Source: Polaromonas sp. | GTDB lineage: Bacteria > Pseudomonadota > Gammaproteobacteria > Burkholderiales > Burkholderiaceae_C | Assembly: GCA_013298945.1 (NCBI GenBank) | Contig: JAAFJR010000001.1 | Span: forward strand, 372,001-436,000 | Length of the DNA stretch: 64,000 nt | Direction of reading: 5' to 3' | In this document: positions 1 to 9,435 of the stretch, piece by piece | How positions within the stretch are numbered: position 1 is the stretch's first letter | Layout of the letters: every line of letters begins with the position of its first letter | Program-made: the position numbers and the translations under genes | The notes under the pieces: generated by a model | Databases searched by the model: none | Told to the model about the DNA's origin: nothing | The model's input: only the letters and a program-made list of their open reading frames with translations

Positions 1-1790
1 TAGTGACTGAGGCTCAACTCGGTGAAACGGTGAGTTTGTGTGGCTGGGTTAATCGCAGGCGTGACCATGGCGGCGTGATCTTTATTGATTTACGTGACCG
101 TGAGGGCTACGTGCAAGTTGTCTGTGACCCAGACCGTGCAGACATGTTCAAGCTGGCTGAAGGTGTGCGCAACGAATTTTGTATTCAAATCAAAGGTTTG
201 GTGCGCGCCCGACCTGCAGGCACGGTGAATGATGGTTTGAAGAGCGGCAAAATTGAAGTGCTGTGCCATGAGTTGAACGTGCTCAATGCGTCGGTGACAC
301 CACCGTTTCAGCTTGATGATGACAACTTGTCTGAGACAACGCGTTTAACGCACCGCGTGCTGGATTTACGCCGCCCTTACATGCAAAACAACTTGATGCT
401 GCGCTACAAAGTGTCTATGGAAGTGCGTAAGTTTTTAGATGCGAACGGCTTCATTGACATTGAAACACCCATGCTGACCAAGAGCACCCCAGAAGGTGCA
501 CGTGATTATTTGGTACCAAGCCGTGTGCATGATGGGCACTTTTTTGCATTACCACAGTCGCCTCAGCTTTTTAAGCAATTATTGATGGTGGCGGGCTATG
601 ACCGCTATTACCAAATCGTTAAATGCTTCCGTGATGAAGACTTGCGTGCTGACCGTCAGCCAGAATTTACGCAGATTGATATTGAAACATCATTCTTGGA
701 CGAGCAGGAAATTCGTGACATGTTCCAAGGCATGATCGCCACCGTATTCAAGAACACCATGAATGTGGACTTGGGCGAATTCCCAGTGATGACTTACCAA
801 GAAGCCATGCATGTGTACGGCTCAGATAAGCCCGATTTACGCGTCAGCCTTAAATTTACCGAAGTGACGGACGTGATGGCTGATGTTGACTTCAAGGTTT
901 TTTCAGGTGCAGCAACCATGAAAGGTGGCCGCGTGGTCGCTCTACGTGTGCCAGGTGGCGCACGTGAAATTGGCGGCTTAAGCCGTGGTGAGATCGACGG
1001 ATACACCGAGTTTGTCAAAATTTACGGCGCTAAAGGTTTGGCGTACATCAAAGTCAACGAGTTGGCAAAAGGTCGTGATGGCTTGCAAAGCCCGATTGTT
1101 AAAAATATTCACGACAAAGCAATTGCAGAAGTCTTAAGTCGCACTGGTGCGCAAGATGGCGACTTGATTTTCTTTGGTGCAGATAAAGAAAAAATTGTGA
1201 ACGATGCGATAGGCGCGTTACGCATCAAAATCGGTCATAGCGAGTTCGGTAAAAAGAACGGCTTGTTTGAAAAAGCTTGGCGTCCGATGTGGGTGGTTGA
1301 CTTCCCGATGTTTGAGTATGACGAAGAGGCACAGCGCTACACGGCAACGCATCATCCGTTCACAGCACCCAAAGACGGTCATGAAGACTGGATGGTTACA
1401 GCGCCTGAAAAATGTATCTCAAAAGGATACGACATGGTGTTGAATGGTTGGGAGATGGGGGGTGGCTCAGTACGTATTCACCGTGCAGATGTACAGCAAA
1501 AAGTATTTGACGCACTTAAAATCACACCTGAAGAAGCGCAAATTAAATTTGGTTTCTTGTTAGACGCATTGCAATATGGCGCACCGCCGCACGGTGGTTT
1601 GGCGTTCGGTTTAGACCGCATCGTGACATTGATGACGGGTGCAGAATCTATACGTGACGTGATTGCCTTCCCGAAAACACAGCGCGCGCAGTGTTTGTTA
1701 ACGCAAGCACCTTCGCTGGTTGATGAGAAGCAACTCAAAGAATTGCATATTCGCTTGCGTAATACAGATGTCGCTAAAACGACCACATAG
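1..1790 (+). CDS. aspS: Aspartyl-tRNA synthetase, 5'-truncated by window edge
   Basis: Class II synthetase that charges tRNA-Asp with aspartate. The window opens inside the gene: the frame is open from base 3 and the first visible residues ([16 protein letters not shown]) normally follow about ten more, so the GTG at base 3 is not the real start. The OB-fold anticodon-binding domain comes first ([13 protein letters not shown], residues 14-26 as seen here). Class II motif 2, [18 protein letters not shown], lies at about 209-226 and motif 3, [15 protein letters not shown], near 540, with the bacterial GAD-type insertion between them. The 595 visible residues match the family length of about 590-600. 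The 3' end overlaps the convergent DedA-like gene by 17 bases. Identity is certain; whether it also charges tRNA-Asn cannot be told from sequence alone. Confidence 0.97.
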   Translation, partial: VTEAQLGETVSLCGWVNRRRDHGGVIFIDLRDREGYVQVVCDPDRADMFKLAEGVRNEFCIQIKGLVRARPAGTVNDGLKSGKIEVLCHELNVLNASVTPPFQLDDDNLSETTRLTHRVLDLRRPYMQNNLMLRYKVSMEVRKFLDANGFIDIETPMLTKSTPEGARDYLVPSRVHDGHFFALPQSPQLFKQLLMVAGYDRYYQIVKCFRDEDLRADRQPEFTQIDIETSFLDEQEIRDMFQGMIATVFKNTMNVDLGEFPVMTYQEAMHVYGSDKPDLRVSLKFTEVTDVMADVDFKVFSGAATMKGGRVVALRVPGGAREIGGLSRGEIDGYTEFVKIYGAKGLAYIKVNELAKGRDGLQSPIVKNIHDKAIAEVLSRTGAQDGDLIFFGADKEKIVNDAIGALRIKIGHSEFGKKNGLFEKAWRPMWVVDFPMFEYDEEAQRYTATHHPFTAPKDGHEDWMVTAPEKCISKGYDMVLNGWEMGGGSVRIHRADVQQKVFDALKITPEEAQIKFGFLLDALQYGAPPHGGLAFGLDRIVTLMTGAESIRDVIAFPKTQRAQCLLTQAPSLVDEKQLKELHIRLRNTDVAKTTT

Positions 1791-2265
1791 GAAATTTACC
1801 AGGAAATACGTACAGCAATAGCGTTGTGATGAGTAAGTAACGCAAAAATTTGCCTACGGCCATGTACATCACACATGGCCAAAATGGTAACTTTAACCAG
1901 CCAGCGACAGCACACAGCGGGTCGCCTACGGCTGGGAGCCAAGCTAGCAAACAAGCTTTGGGACCCAAGCTTTCAAGCCACTGTAGCGCTTTGGCATGGG
2001 TATGAGATGCAGCGTATTTGTCGGCTACACGGTGAGCACCGTAGCCCATCCACCAATCTATCGCGCCGCCCAAGGTATTGCCAACCGTAGCCACTAAAAT
2101 AGTTGGCCAAAAAAGGTCTGGGCTGAGTTTGATGAGTCCAAAAACGACAGGTTCAGACCCCAATGGCAGCAACGTTGCGCTGATCAGCGACACCACAAAG
2201 ACGGTGGATAAGCCAAATTTTGGCAAAGCCAGCATGGTTAACAGATGTTCTAACCAAATTTCCAT
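1774..2265 (-). CDS. DedA/VTT-family inner-membrane protein, YqaA-like
   Basis: A 163-residue polytopic membrane protein of the short DedA (SNARE-associated/VTT) branch resembling E. coli YqaA. Family hallmarks are visible: [16 protein letters not shown] at about 29-44, [18 protein letters not shown] at about 59-76, and [20 protein letters not shown] at about 104-123, where the acidic and proline residues of the re-entrant loops sit. Three to four hydrophobic segments separate them. DedA proteins are linked to lipid-carrier flipping and membrane homeostasis; the substrate of the YqaA branch is not settled. It is convergent with aspS and overlaps its last codons. No partner gene is adjacent. 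Confidence 0.85.
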   Translation of the reverse strand: MEIWLEHLLTMLALPKFGLSTVFVVSLISATLLPLGSEPVVFGLIKLSPDLFWPTILVATVGNTLGGAIDWWMGYGAHRVADKYAASHTHAKALQWLESLGPKACLLAWLPAVGDPLCAVAGWLKLPFWPCVMYMAVGKFLRYLLITTLLLYVFPGKFPMWSF

Positions 2266-2374
2266 TCAAGTCCAAATATTAAAGTCGAAAACGACACGAT
2301 AGGCAGAGTATAGAGCGGTACAATTGTGCTTCTTTTTTAAGCAACTCCAAAGACGTCGTCAAGCTCCAACTCGC

Positions 2375-3415
2375 ATGAACATTGGCCAATACAAATTGCC
2401 AAATAATCTGTTTGTCGCCCCCATGGCGGGCGTGACGGACAGACCATTTCGTATGCTTTGCAAAAAGTTGGGGGCAGGGTATGCGGTTAGCGAAATGGTG
2501 ACATCTAAACGTGAGTTGTGGAACACCCTTAAAACGTCACGCAGAGCTAACCATGATGGTGAAAGCGCACCAATTGCGGTTCAAATTGCAGGAACATCTG
2601 CTGAGATGATGGCTGAAGCTGCGTTGTACAACATAGACAATGGCGCGCAAATCATTGATATCAACATGGGCTGCCCTGCAAAGAAGGTTTGCAACAAATG
2701 GGCTGGTTCCGCGCTGATGCAAGATGAGGGTTTGGCCTTGTCCATTGTTGAAGCCGTCGTTGCAGCTTGTGCCCCACGCAACGTTCCTGTGACTTTGAAG
2801 ATGCGAACGGGTTGGTGCCAAACTCATAAAAATGCAATAGTTTTAGCGCGTGCTTTTGAACAAGCTGGTGTGCAAATGCTGGCTGTACATGGTCGTACGC
2901 GTGAACAAGGCTACAAAGGTGTTGCTGAATATGAAACGATCGCTGCGGTAAAGTCTGCAGTTCATATTCCTGTCGTTGCAAATGGCGATATAACGACAGC
3001 AGAGAAAGCGTGCGATGTCTTGGCTTTTACTGGTGCCGACGCCATCATGGTTGGCCGTGCAGCTCAAGGTAAACCTTGGATTTTTCGAGAAATCGCGCAC
3101 TACATGGATACGGGTACGCATTTGGCCCAGCCTTTGGTTGTTGAGGTGAAGCGCTTGTTGTGTGATCACTTATCAGATCATTACGATTTGTATGGTGAAT
3201 TTTCCGGTGTCCGAACAGCGCGTAAACACATTGGTTGGTATGTGCGATCCCTGCCAGGTGGTGAGGCGTTTCGAGATGGCATGAACGCTCTTGAAACCTG
3301 TGAATCGCAGCATGCTGCTGTCGCGCAGTTTTTTGACGCGTTGGCGGATCAATACGAACGTTTACCGCAATCAATGGCAATTGCTCAAGATGAAGAAGCC
3401 GATGCGTTGATGTAA
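2375..3415 (+). CDS. dusB: tRNA-dihydrouridine synthase B
   Basis: FMN- and NADPH-dependent enzyme that reduces uridine to dihydrouridine in the D-loop of tRNAs. An in-frame codon exists upstream at 2324, but the preceding residues (CFFFKQLQRRRQAPTR) are not family-like; ATG 2375 gives the expected start MNIGQYKLPNNLFVAPMAGV. The TIM-barrel shows the flavin-binding MAGVTDRPFR near 18, the catalytic cysteine in MGCPAKKVCNKWAGSALM near 97, HGRTREQGYKG near 172 and the phosphate-binding GADAIMVGRAAQGKPWIF near 220. At 346 residues it has normal DusB length. It lies directly upstream of fis, the usual gammaproteobacterial and betaproteobacterial arrangement, and the two are probably cotranscribed. 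Confidence 0.95.
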   Translation: MNIGQYKLPNNLFVAPMAGVTDRPFRMLCKKLGAGYAVSEMVTSKRELWNTLKTSRRANHDGESAPIAVQIAGTSAEMMAEAALYNIDNGAQIIDINMGCPAKKVCNKWAGSALMQDEGLALSIVEAVVAACAPRNVPVTLKMRTGWCQTHKNAIVLARAFEQAGVQMLAVHGRTREQGYKGVAEYETIAAVKSAVHIPVVANGDITTAEKACDVLAFTGADAIMVGRAAQGKPWIFREIAHYMDTGTHLAQPLVVEVKRLLCDHLSDHYDLYGEFSGVRTARKHIGWYVRSLPGGEAFRDGMNALETCESQHAAVAQFFDALADQYERLPQSMAIAQDEEADALM

Positions 3416-3473
3416 ATACTGGGTTAACTGCAAATAATTTCGAATAACTAAGACGATCTGTACTGAGAATGCG

Positions 3474-3707
3474 ATGAGTAAAAAACAAATAGACGAATGT
3501 GTGCGTGAAAGTCTAGAAGCCTACTTCAAAGACTTAGATGGTGAGCAACCACATGCTATGTACGACATGCTGGTTAAAGCGGTCGAAAAGCCGTTACTCG
3601 AAGTGGTCATGAAGCAAGCAGATAACAACCAATCAAGAGCTGCAGAATGGTTGAACCTCAATCGCAATACTTTACGTAAAAAACTCTTAGATCACAATTT
3701 GATCTGA
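3474..3707 (+). CDS. fis: DNA-binding protein Fis
   Basis: Small homodimeric nucleoid protein that bends DNA and activates stable-RNA and other promoters. The 77-residue product has the Fis C-terminal helix-turn-helix (NNQSRAAEWLNLNRNTLRKK, about residues 52-71), preceded by the dimerisation helices (MYDMLVKAVEKPLLEVVMKQ). The ATG at 3474 is 58 bases downstream of dusB. The last sense codon (Ile) and the TGA stop are made by the first GATCT unit of a pentanucleotide tandem repeat that runs on into the gap before purH. Betaproteobacterial Fis is shorter than the 98-residue E. coli protein, as here. Confidence 0.95.
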   Translation: MSKKQIDECVRESLEAYFKDLDGEQPHAMYDMLVKAVEKPLLEVVMKQADNNQSRAAEWLNLNRNTLRKKLLDHNLI

Positions 3708-3740
3708 TCTGATCTGATCTGATCTGTTCCGTTCTGTTCT
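3701..3740. repeat. Pentanucleotide tandem repeat (GATCT)5 with degenerate tail
   Basis: Five perfect GATCT units at 3701-3725 are followed by three related 5-base units, GTTCC, GTTCT and GTTCT. The array begins at the end of fis and provides its stop codon, then continues into the fis-purH spacer. Slippage would mainly change spacer length, because the stop arises at the first unit junction. I see no promoter motif inside it. Confidence 0.95.
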
Positions 3741-3807
3741 AACTAACTCCAAAAATCACTTTCCTCGTAAGTTTTCACTCTTAATTTTCTCTCAAAAAAT
3801 ACAAACT

Positions 3808-5391
3808 ATGAATGCATTAATTTCAGTCTCTGACAAGACCGGTGTTGTAGATTTCGCACGCGAGTTGCATTCTTTAGGTGTCAAGCTTTTATCTACAGGA
3901 GGCACTGCAAAGCTTCTAGCTGATCTAGGTCTACCAGTCACTGAAGTTGCTGAGCTCACAGGTTTTCCTGAAATGTTAGATGGTCGCGTCAAAACCCTGC
4001 ACCCCAAAGTTCATGGCGGTTTACTTGCTAGACGCGACTTGCCAGAACACATGGCTGCATTGGCTGCACACAATATCGATACGATTGATTTGTTGGTGGT
4101 TAATCTTTATCCGTTTGAAGCGACAGTTGCCAAAGCAGGTTGTACCTTAGAAGACGCTATTGAAAACATCGACATCGGCGGCCCGGCTATGGTGCGTTCT
4201 GCTGCTAAGAATTGGAAAGATGTTGGTGTATTGACTGATTCCTCGCAATACGCGATTGTGCTTGCAGAACTCAAAGCCAGCGGGAAGTTGACGGACAAAA
4301 CAAAATTTGCGTTGTCGGTTGCTGCATTCAACCGTATCAGTCAATATGACGCTGCTATCAGCGACTACCTATCGCGCATTCAAGAAGACGGCAGCCATGC
4401 ACTCTTTCCAGCGCAATCCAATGGCCGTTTCGTTAAATTGCAAGACTTACGATATGGGGAAAACCCACATCAGCAGGCTGCTTTTTACAGAGATTTGTAC
4501 CCAGCACCAGGCTCACTCGTCACCGCTAAACAATTGCAAGGCAAAGAGCTCAGCTACAACAACATCGCCGATGCAGATGCAGCTTGGGAGTGTGTCAAAA
4601 GTTTTGATGTGCCAGCTTGCGTCATCGTCAAGCACGCCAACCCATGTGGTGTCGCCGTGGGTGATGATGCTCTGCAAGCTTACGAAAAGGCTTTTAAAAC
4701 CGATCCAACTTCAGCATTTGGTGGCATCATTGCCTTCAATCGCACCGTTGATGTGCCAGCAGCGCTACAAATATCAAAGCAGTTTGTAGAAGTGTTGATG
4801 GCGCCTGGCTACACACCTGAAGCGCTAGAACTTTTTAAAACCAAAGCCAATGTGCGTGTGATGCAAATTGAGTTGCCTGAAAACACGGGTAAAACCGGTA
4901 ATTCTGATTGGGACAATGGCCGCAATGCGATGGATGTGAAGCGTGTCGGTTCCGGCTTGTTGATGCAAACCGCTGACAATCACGAATTGACTTTGGCTGA
5001 CCTCAAAGTCGTCTCCAAAGTGCAGCCGACGCAGCAGCAATTGCAAGATCTGTTGTTTGCGTGGAAAGTGGCGAAATATGTCAAATCAAATGCTATCGTT
5101 TTCTGCGCCAGTGGTATGACCATGGGTGTGGGTGCTGGCCAAATGAGTCGTTTAGATTCAGCTCGTATTGCCAGCATCAAGGCGCAGCATGCTGGCTTGA
5201 CGCTGGAAAATACAGCAGTAGCCAGCGACGCTTTCTTCCCATTCCGTGATGGTCTAGATGTCGTCGTTGACGCAGGTGCGACTTCTGTGATTCAGCCTGG
5301 TGGCAGCATGCGTGATCCAGAAGTCATTGCGGCCGCAAACGAGCGTGGCGTGGTGATGGTATTCACGGGTGTGCGTCACTTTAGACACTAA
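3808..5391 (+). CDS. purH: Bifunctional AICAR transformylase / IMP cyclohydrolase
   Basis: Catalyses the last two steps of de novo purine synthesis: formylation of AICAR using 10-formyl-THF, then ring closure to IMP. The N-terminal MGS-like IMP cyclohydrolase domain (about 1-195) shows [19 protein letters not shown] and [16 protein letters not shown]. The transformylase domain shows [15 protein letters not shown] near 270 (catalytic Lys-His), [23 protein letters not shown] and the C-terminal [14 protein letters not shown]. Length 527 is standard. The ATG has no strong Shine-Dalgarno. It is about 100 bases from fis, with the GATCT array between. The glycerate kinase gene starts 22 bases after its stop. 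Confidence 0.97.
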   Translation: MNALISVSDKTGVVDFARELHSLGVKLLSTGGTAKLLADLGLPVTEVAELTGFPEMLDGRVKTLHPKVHGGLLARRDLPEHMAALAAHNIDTIDLLVVNLYPFEATVAKAGCTLEDAIENIDIGGPAMVRSAAKNWKDVGVLTDSSQYAIVLAELKASGKLTDKTKFALSVAAFNRISQYDAAISDYLSRIQEDGSHALFPAQSNGRFVKLQDLRYGENPHQQAAFYRDLYPAPGSLVTAKQLQGKELSYNNIADADAAWECVKSFDVPACVIVKHANPCGVAVGDDALQAYEKAFKTDPTSAFGGIIAFNRTVDVPAALQISKQFVEVLMAPGYTPEALELFKTKANVRVMQIELPENTGKTGNSDWDNGRNAMDVKRVGSGLLMQTADNHELTLADLKVVSKVQPTQQQLQDLLFAWKVAKYVKSNAIVFCASGMTMGVGAGQMSRLDSARIASIKAQHAGLTLENTAVASDAFFPFRDGLDVVVDAGATSVIQPGGSMRDPEVIAAANERGVVMVFTGVRHFRH

Positions 5392-5413
5392 GATTGAAAT
5401 TAAGGTTGGTTTT

Positions 5414-6769
5414 ATGACGGCACCAGACCCAACTCAGCAACCGCGTGAGTTTTTAACTTATTTGTTTCAAACAGCGGTCAAACGCGCGTTGCCATTGCAT
5501 AATACCGCCGATTATTTACCTTCACCGCCTAAAAACGGCGGACGCACGATTGTGCTTGGTGCAGGCAAAGCGGGTGCCGCGATGGCACAAGCGGTGGAAG
5601 CGTACTGGCCTGTTGACGTGCCTTTGTCTGGCTTGGTGGTTACCCGTTATCACCATACCCCAGCTCGGCCTGCTGGACTTGATGGTAAACCCGCCCGTAT
5701 TGAAATCGTAGAAGCATCGCACCCCGTTCCCGATGAAGCTGGTTTGCAAGCTGCGCAGCGGATATTGGAATTGACGCAAGGCCTAAACGCTGACGATGTC
5801 GTGCTTTGCCTGATCTCAGGCGGCGGTTCTGCCTTGCTCTCGTTGCCTGTGGACGGTTTAGATTTTGCCGACAAACAGCGCATCAACCAAGCTTTGCTAG
5901 ATTCAGGCGCACCGATTTCTGAGATGAATTGTGTGCGCAAGCACCTCTCGCGCATCAAGGGTGGACGTTTGGCTGCTGCGTGCTTTCCTGCAAAGCTTGT
6001 TACCTTGACGATCAGCGACGTGCCGGGCGACGATCCCAGCATCATCGCCAGCGGCCCCACTGTGCCAGACGACACCACATGTGCTCAAGCGCTGGCCATT
6101 TTGAAACGCTACAACATCGATATACCGGCTATTATTGAGGCGCAATTGAGCTCGGGTGCACTTGAAACACCCAAATCAAACGACCCTATTTTCAAGGGTC
6201 ATCTCGTTCACATGACAGCTACGCCGCAGCAAAGCTTGGATGCCGCAGCTCAAGTGGCTAGAGAAGCAGGTTTGCGCGCCTACATTTTGAGTGACGACAT
6301 GGAAGGCGAGTCGCGCGAGGTCGGCACCGTGCATGCTGCCTTGGCTCGTTCAGCGGCTAAAAGTACTGCAAACAATGATGCAACACAACAGCGAGCCTTC
6401 GTTCGACCTTGCGTCATTCTGTCTGGCGGCGAAACCACAGTCACTGTTAGGCCACGTCAGCCGGGCGCAGCCAAAGGACGCGGCGGCAGGGCTGGTGAGT
6501 TTTGCCTAGGCCTGGCGCAGTCATTACACGGCTTAGACAATGTGTATGCTTTGGCCGCAGATACAGACGGCATTGATGGCGTGCAAGACAACGCGGGTGC
6601 GTATCTTGACCCCACAACGTTAGCACGAGCTGACGCGTTGGGCATGAAAATTCATGACTATCTTGACCGCAATGATGCGTATGGCTACTTTGAACCTTTG
6701 GGTGATTTGGTGATAACTGGGCCAACTTTCACGAACGTCAATGATTTTCGGGCTATATTAGTACTGTAG
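5414..6769 (+). CDS. Glycerate 2-kinase (MOFRL family; TtuD/GckA type)
   Basis: Phosphorylates D-glycerate to 2-phosphoglycerate, linking glyoxylate, tartrate or serine breakdown to glycolysis; members are often misnamed hydroxypyruvate reductase. I chose ATG 5414, preceded by AAGGTTGG, over an earlier in-frame start at 5369 that would overlap purH. The N-terminal Rossmann-like domain shows VLGAGKAGAAMAQAVE near 42, then ISGGGSALLSLP near 135 and ASGPTVPDDTT near 215. The C-terminal MOFRL domain carries ILSGGETTVTV and AADTDGIDG. Length 451 fits the family. No glyoxylate-pathway genes are adjacent; it stands just before the nucleoside importer, 24 bases from its first gene, which may be coincidental. 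Confidence 0.88.
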   Translation: MTAPDPTQQPREFLTYLFQTAVKRALPLHNTADYLPSPPKNGGRTIVLGAGKAGAAMAQAVEAYWPVDVPLSGLVVTRYHHTPARPAGLDGKPARIEIVEASHPVPDEAGLQAAQRILELTQGLNADDVVLCLISGGGSALLSLPVDGLDFADKQRINQALLDSGAPISEMNCVRKHLSRIKGGRLAAACFPAKLVTLTISDVPGDDPSIIASGPTVPDDTTCAQALAILKRYNIDIPAIIEAQLSSGALETPKSNDPIFKGHLVHMTATPQQSLDAAAQVAREAGLRAYILSDDMEGESREVGTVHAALARSAAKSTANNDATQQRAFVRPCVILSGGETTVTVRPRQPGAAKGRGGRAGEFCLGLAQSLHGLDNVYALAADTDGIDGVQDNAGAYLDPTTLARADALGMKIHDYLDRNDAYGYFEPLGDLVITGPTFTNVNDFRAILVL

Positions 6770-6793
6770 AAATTATTTTCAAAAACTAAGACC

Positions 6794-8323
6794 ATGAATG
6801 AGATGCCAAGATTGCAATTGAACGCCATATCAAAACGATATGCATCTGTTGCAGCTAATCACGATGTTTCGCTCACCGTGCAGCCTGGCGAGATTCATGC
6901 GCTTTTGGGGGAAAACGGCGCGGGTAAATCGACCCTGGTCAAAATCATTTATGGTTCGGTCAAGCCGGATGCGGGCACAGTCAGTTTCAATGGATCAACT
7001 ACGCACGTTCGTAACCCACAAGAAGCCCGCGCTTTGGGAATTAGCATGGTCTTCCAGCATTTCAGTTTGTTTGAAACTTTGAGCGTGGCTGAGAACGTCT
7101 GGCTAGGATTGGACAAGCATTTGACGCTGGCTGAAGTGACGCAGCGGATTTCAGCCAAAGCCAGTGAATACGGTTTAGACATTGACCCGAACCGGCCGGT
7201 GCATACCTTGAGCGTTGGCGAAATGCAGCGCGTTGAAATCATCCGTGCTTTGCTGACCAATCCGCAACTTCTTATTTTGGATGAGCCCACGTCTGTGCTC
7301 ACGCCGCAAGCGGTTGAAAAGCTGTTTGTGGTGCTTAAAAAGCTGTCGTCCGAGGGCTGCAGCATCCTTTACATCAGCCACAAATTGCACGAAATTCGCG
7401 AGCTGTGTACCGCTTGCACGGTTTTGCGTGCTGGCAAAGTGACGGGGCATTGCAACCCGCAAAACGAGAGTAACGCCTCACTGAGTCGCATGATGATTGG
7501 CGCCGAACCACCGACGCTGGAGCACCGAGCGGCAAAAGTAGGCGATGTGGTTTTGGGCGTTCATCAGTTAACGCTGCCAAGGGTCGATCAATTTGGCATG
7601 AATCTGAATGCGGTTTCTTTGAATGTCAAAGCTGGCGAAGTGGTGGGTATCGCCGGTGTTTCAGGCAATGGCCAGCGCGAGTTGATGTATGCCTTGTCGG
7701 GTGAAGATACCCGTGCAGATGCAGCTATGGTGACATTGTTTGGCAAAGAAGTTGGGCATCTGGGACCAGCGCAGCGCCGTAGTTTGGGCGTGCAGTTTGT
7801 CCCAGAAGAGCGTCTTGGCCGTGGCGCAGTACCAAGCATGGGCTTGGCGCACAATTTAATACTGACTCGAAACGATGCTATTTCTAAAATGGGTTGGATT
7901 CGTATTAAAGACCTAGCGAAGCAGGCTGATGGCATCATCGCGCGTTTCAAAGTCAAAGCCAGTGGTGCGCAGGCAACTGCCAAATCGCTGTCCGGCGGTA
8001 ATTTGCAAAAATTTATTGTGGGAAGAGAAATTGATGCACAGCCCAAACTCTTCATCGTTTCGCAACCCACATGGGGCGTGGATGTAGGCGCAGCTGCGCA
8101 AATTCGTGGCGAGATATTGGCTTTGCGTGATGCTGGCTGCGCCGTGCTTGTGGTGAGTGAAGAGCTCGATGAGTTGTTTGAAATCAGCGACCGGCTTCAT
8201 GTCATGGCAAAAGGGCAGTTGTCGCCTTCGTTAAAGCGTGCAGACGCAACGGTGTCCTGGGTTGGTGAGTGGATGAGTGGTTTGTGGCCTACAGCAGAGG
8301 CAATGGATAAGGTGGTTGCATGA
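6794..8323 (+). CDS. BMP-type nucleoside ABC importer, fused double ATPase
   Basis: ATP-binding subunit of a BMP/CUT2-like importer (B. subtilis YufO/NupO type) that energises nucleoside or purine uptake. Two ABC cassettes lie in tandem. The first is intact: Walker A GENGAGKST near 38, signature LSVGEMQRVEI and Walker B LLILDEPTSVLTP. The second is the usual degenerate half: GVSGNGQREL instead of Walker A, signature LSGGNLQKFIVGREI, and IVSQPTWGVDVGAA in place of a catalytic Walker B. The family motif VPEERLGRGAVP lies near 335. The stop overlaps the start of the first permease gene by four bases, so translation is probably coupled. The adjacent deaminases argue for a purine substrate. Confidence 0.92.
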   Translation: MNEMPRLQLNAISKRYASVAANHDVSLTVQPGEIHALLGENGAGKSTLVKIIYGSVKPDAGTVSFNGSTTHVRNPQEARALGISMVFQHFSLFETLSVAENVWLGLDKHLTLAEVTQRISAKASEYGLDIDPNRPVHTLSVGEMQRVEIIRALLTNPQLLILDEPTSVLTPQAVEKLFVVLKKLSSEGCSILYISHKLHEIRELCTACTVLRAGKVTGHCNPQNESNASLSRMMIGAEPPTLEHRAAKVGDVVLGVHQLTLPRVDQFGMNLNAVSLNVKAGEVVGIAGVSGNGQRELMYALSGEDTRADAAMVTLFGKEVGHLGPAQRRSLGVQFVPEERLGRGAVPSMGLAHNLILTRNDAISKMGWIRIKDLAKQADGIIARFKVKASGAQATAKSLSGGNLQKFIVGREIDAQPKLFIVSQPTWGVDVGAAAQIRGEILALRDAGCAVLVVSEELDELFEISDRLHVMAKGQLSPSLKRADATVSWVGEWMSGLWPTAEAMDKVVA

Positions 8324-9435
8324 TGCGTTTAAAGCTTGAGCCTCGTGCACAAAACTCTGCATTTTGGAGCTATGGTTCACCCGTCTTAGCCTTGTTGTTG
8401 ACAGTGGTGATTGGCGTTTTGCTGTTCATCGCCTTGGGTAAAGACCCGATGCGTGGTTTGCAAATGTTTTTTTGGGAACCGATTCGATCTGGCTACGCTT
8501 TGGGCGAGCTGATGGTCAAGGCCACGCCGTTGTTGATCATCGCTCTCGGTCTGGCCGTCTGCTTTCGCTCCAATGTTTGGAACATTGGCGCTGAAGGCCA
8601 GTTTGTCATTGGTGCCTTGGCTGCTGGCGTTGTGGCGCTTTTGGCCACCAAGGAAACCAGCCGCTGGATTGTGCTGGCGATTTTGGCGGCTGGCATGTTT
8701 GGTGGCATGGCTTGGGCAAGCATCACGGCTTTTTTGCGCGACAAATTCAACGCCAATGAAATCTTGGTGAGTTTGATGTTGGTTTATGTGGCAGATTTGC
8801 TTTTGGGTTACATGGTTTACGGGCCGTTGAAAGACCCCAACGGGTTTAACTTTCCACAAAGCAAAACCTTTGAAGCAGTGACAAGTATTCCACGACTTAT
8901 GCAAGGCTCACGCATGTCGATTGGCTTGCTGATAGCGATGGCGGGGGCTGCTGGCTTGTGGGTATTTTTGTTTCGTACCCGTGCAGGCTTTGCGCAGCAA
9001 GTCGGCGGCTTAGCACCGGCTGCTGCTCGCTACGCAGGGTTTTCTAGCCGCAAGGCATTGTGGTTAGCCATGCTTTGCTCAGGCGCTGCCGCTGGCTTGG
9101 CCGGTGCGCTTGAAGTTGCAGGGCCGATTGGGCAGTTGACCCCCTATGTACCAGCCGGCTACGGATTTGCGGCCATCATTGTGGCTTTTGTGGGGCGCTT
9201 GCATCCCGTTGGCATGATTTTCTCAGCGGTGTTGATGAGTATGTTTTACATTGGCGGCGAATTGGCCCAGTCGCGTTTGGGTTTGCCTAAATCAATCACG
9301 GGTGTGTTTCAAGGCTTGTTGTTGTTCAGTTTGCTGGCTTGCGATACTTTGCTTGCCTACAAGTTGGTGATCAAATCAGATGCCAAATTTACTGTTAAAT
9401 CTACTATCGAATCTAACAATAGGAGTGCTGCGTAA
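8320..9435 (+). CDS. BMP-type nucleoside ABC importer, permease 1
   Basis: Inner-membrane permease (YufP/NupP type, BPD_transp_2 family), 371 residues with about eight to ten hydrophobic helices. The signature stretch FRSNVWNIGAEGQFVIGALA lies near 84, and ANEILVSLMLVYVADLLLGY near 146. The region near 275, PYVPAGYGFAAIIVAFVGRL, matches the conserved coupling segment. It overlaps the ATPase gene by four bases and touches the next permease gene by one, as expected for subunits made in fixed ratio. Permease 1 is normally the longer of the two, as here. The short hydrophilic tail (KSTIESNNRSAA) lacks obvious function. Confidence 0.92.
   Translation: MMRLKLEPRAQNSAFWSYGSPVLALLLTVVIGVLLFIALGKDPMRGLQMFFWEPIRSGYALGELMVKATPLLIIALGLAVCFRSNVWNIGAEGQFVIGALAAGVVALLATKETSRWIVLAILAAGMFGGMAWASITAFLRDKFNANEILVSLMLVYVADLLLGYMVYGPLKDPNGFNFPQSKTFEAVTSIPRLMQGSRMSIGLLIAMAGAAGLWVFLFRTRAGFAQQVGGLAPAAARYAGFSSRKALWLAMLCSGAAAGLAGALEVAGPIGQLTPYVPAGYGFAAIIVAFVGRLHPVGMIFSAVLMSMFYIGGELAQSRLGLPKSITGVFQGLLLFSLLACDTLLAYKLVIKSDAKFTVKSTIESNNRSAA

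Noticed and set aside
3-5. GTG at the window edge as the start of aspS
   Set aside because: The family has about ten more N-terminal residues; the frame is simply cut by the window.
2324-2374. Extended N-terminus for DusB
   Set aside because: The extra residues are Lys/Arg/Phe-rich and not family-like; ATG 2375 starts the conserved MNIGxYxLPN sequence.
7588-8070. A long antisense open frame (160 codons) in the importer ATPase gene, and similar ones opposite prfB, purH, lysC and others
   Set aside because: They are antisense shadows of well-supported genes, with basic or low-complexity translations and no domain pattern.
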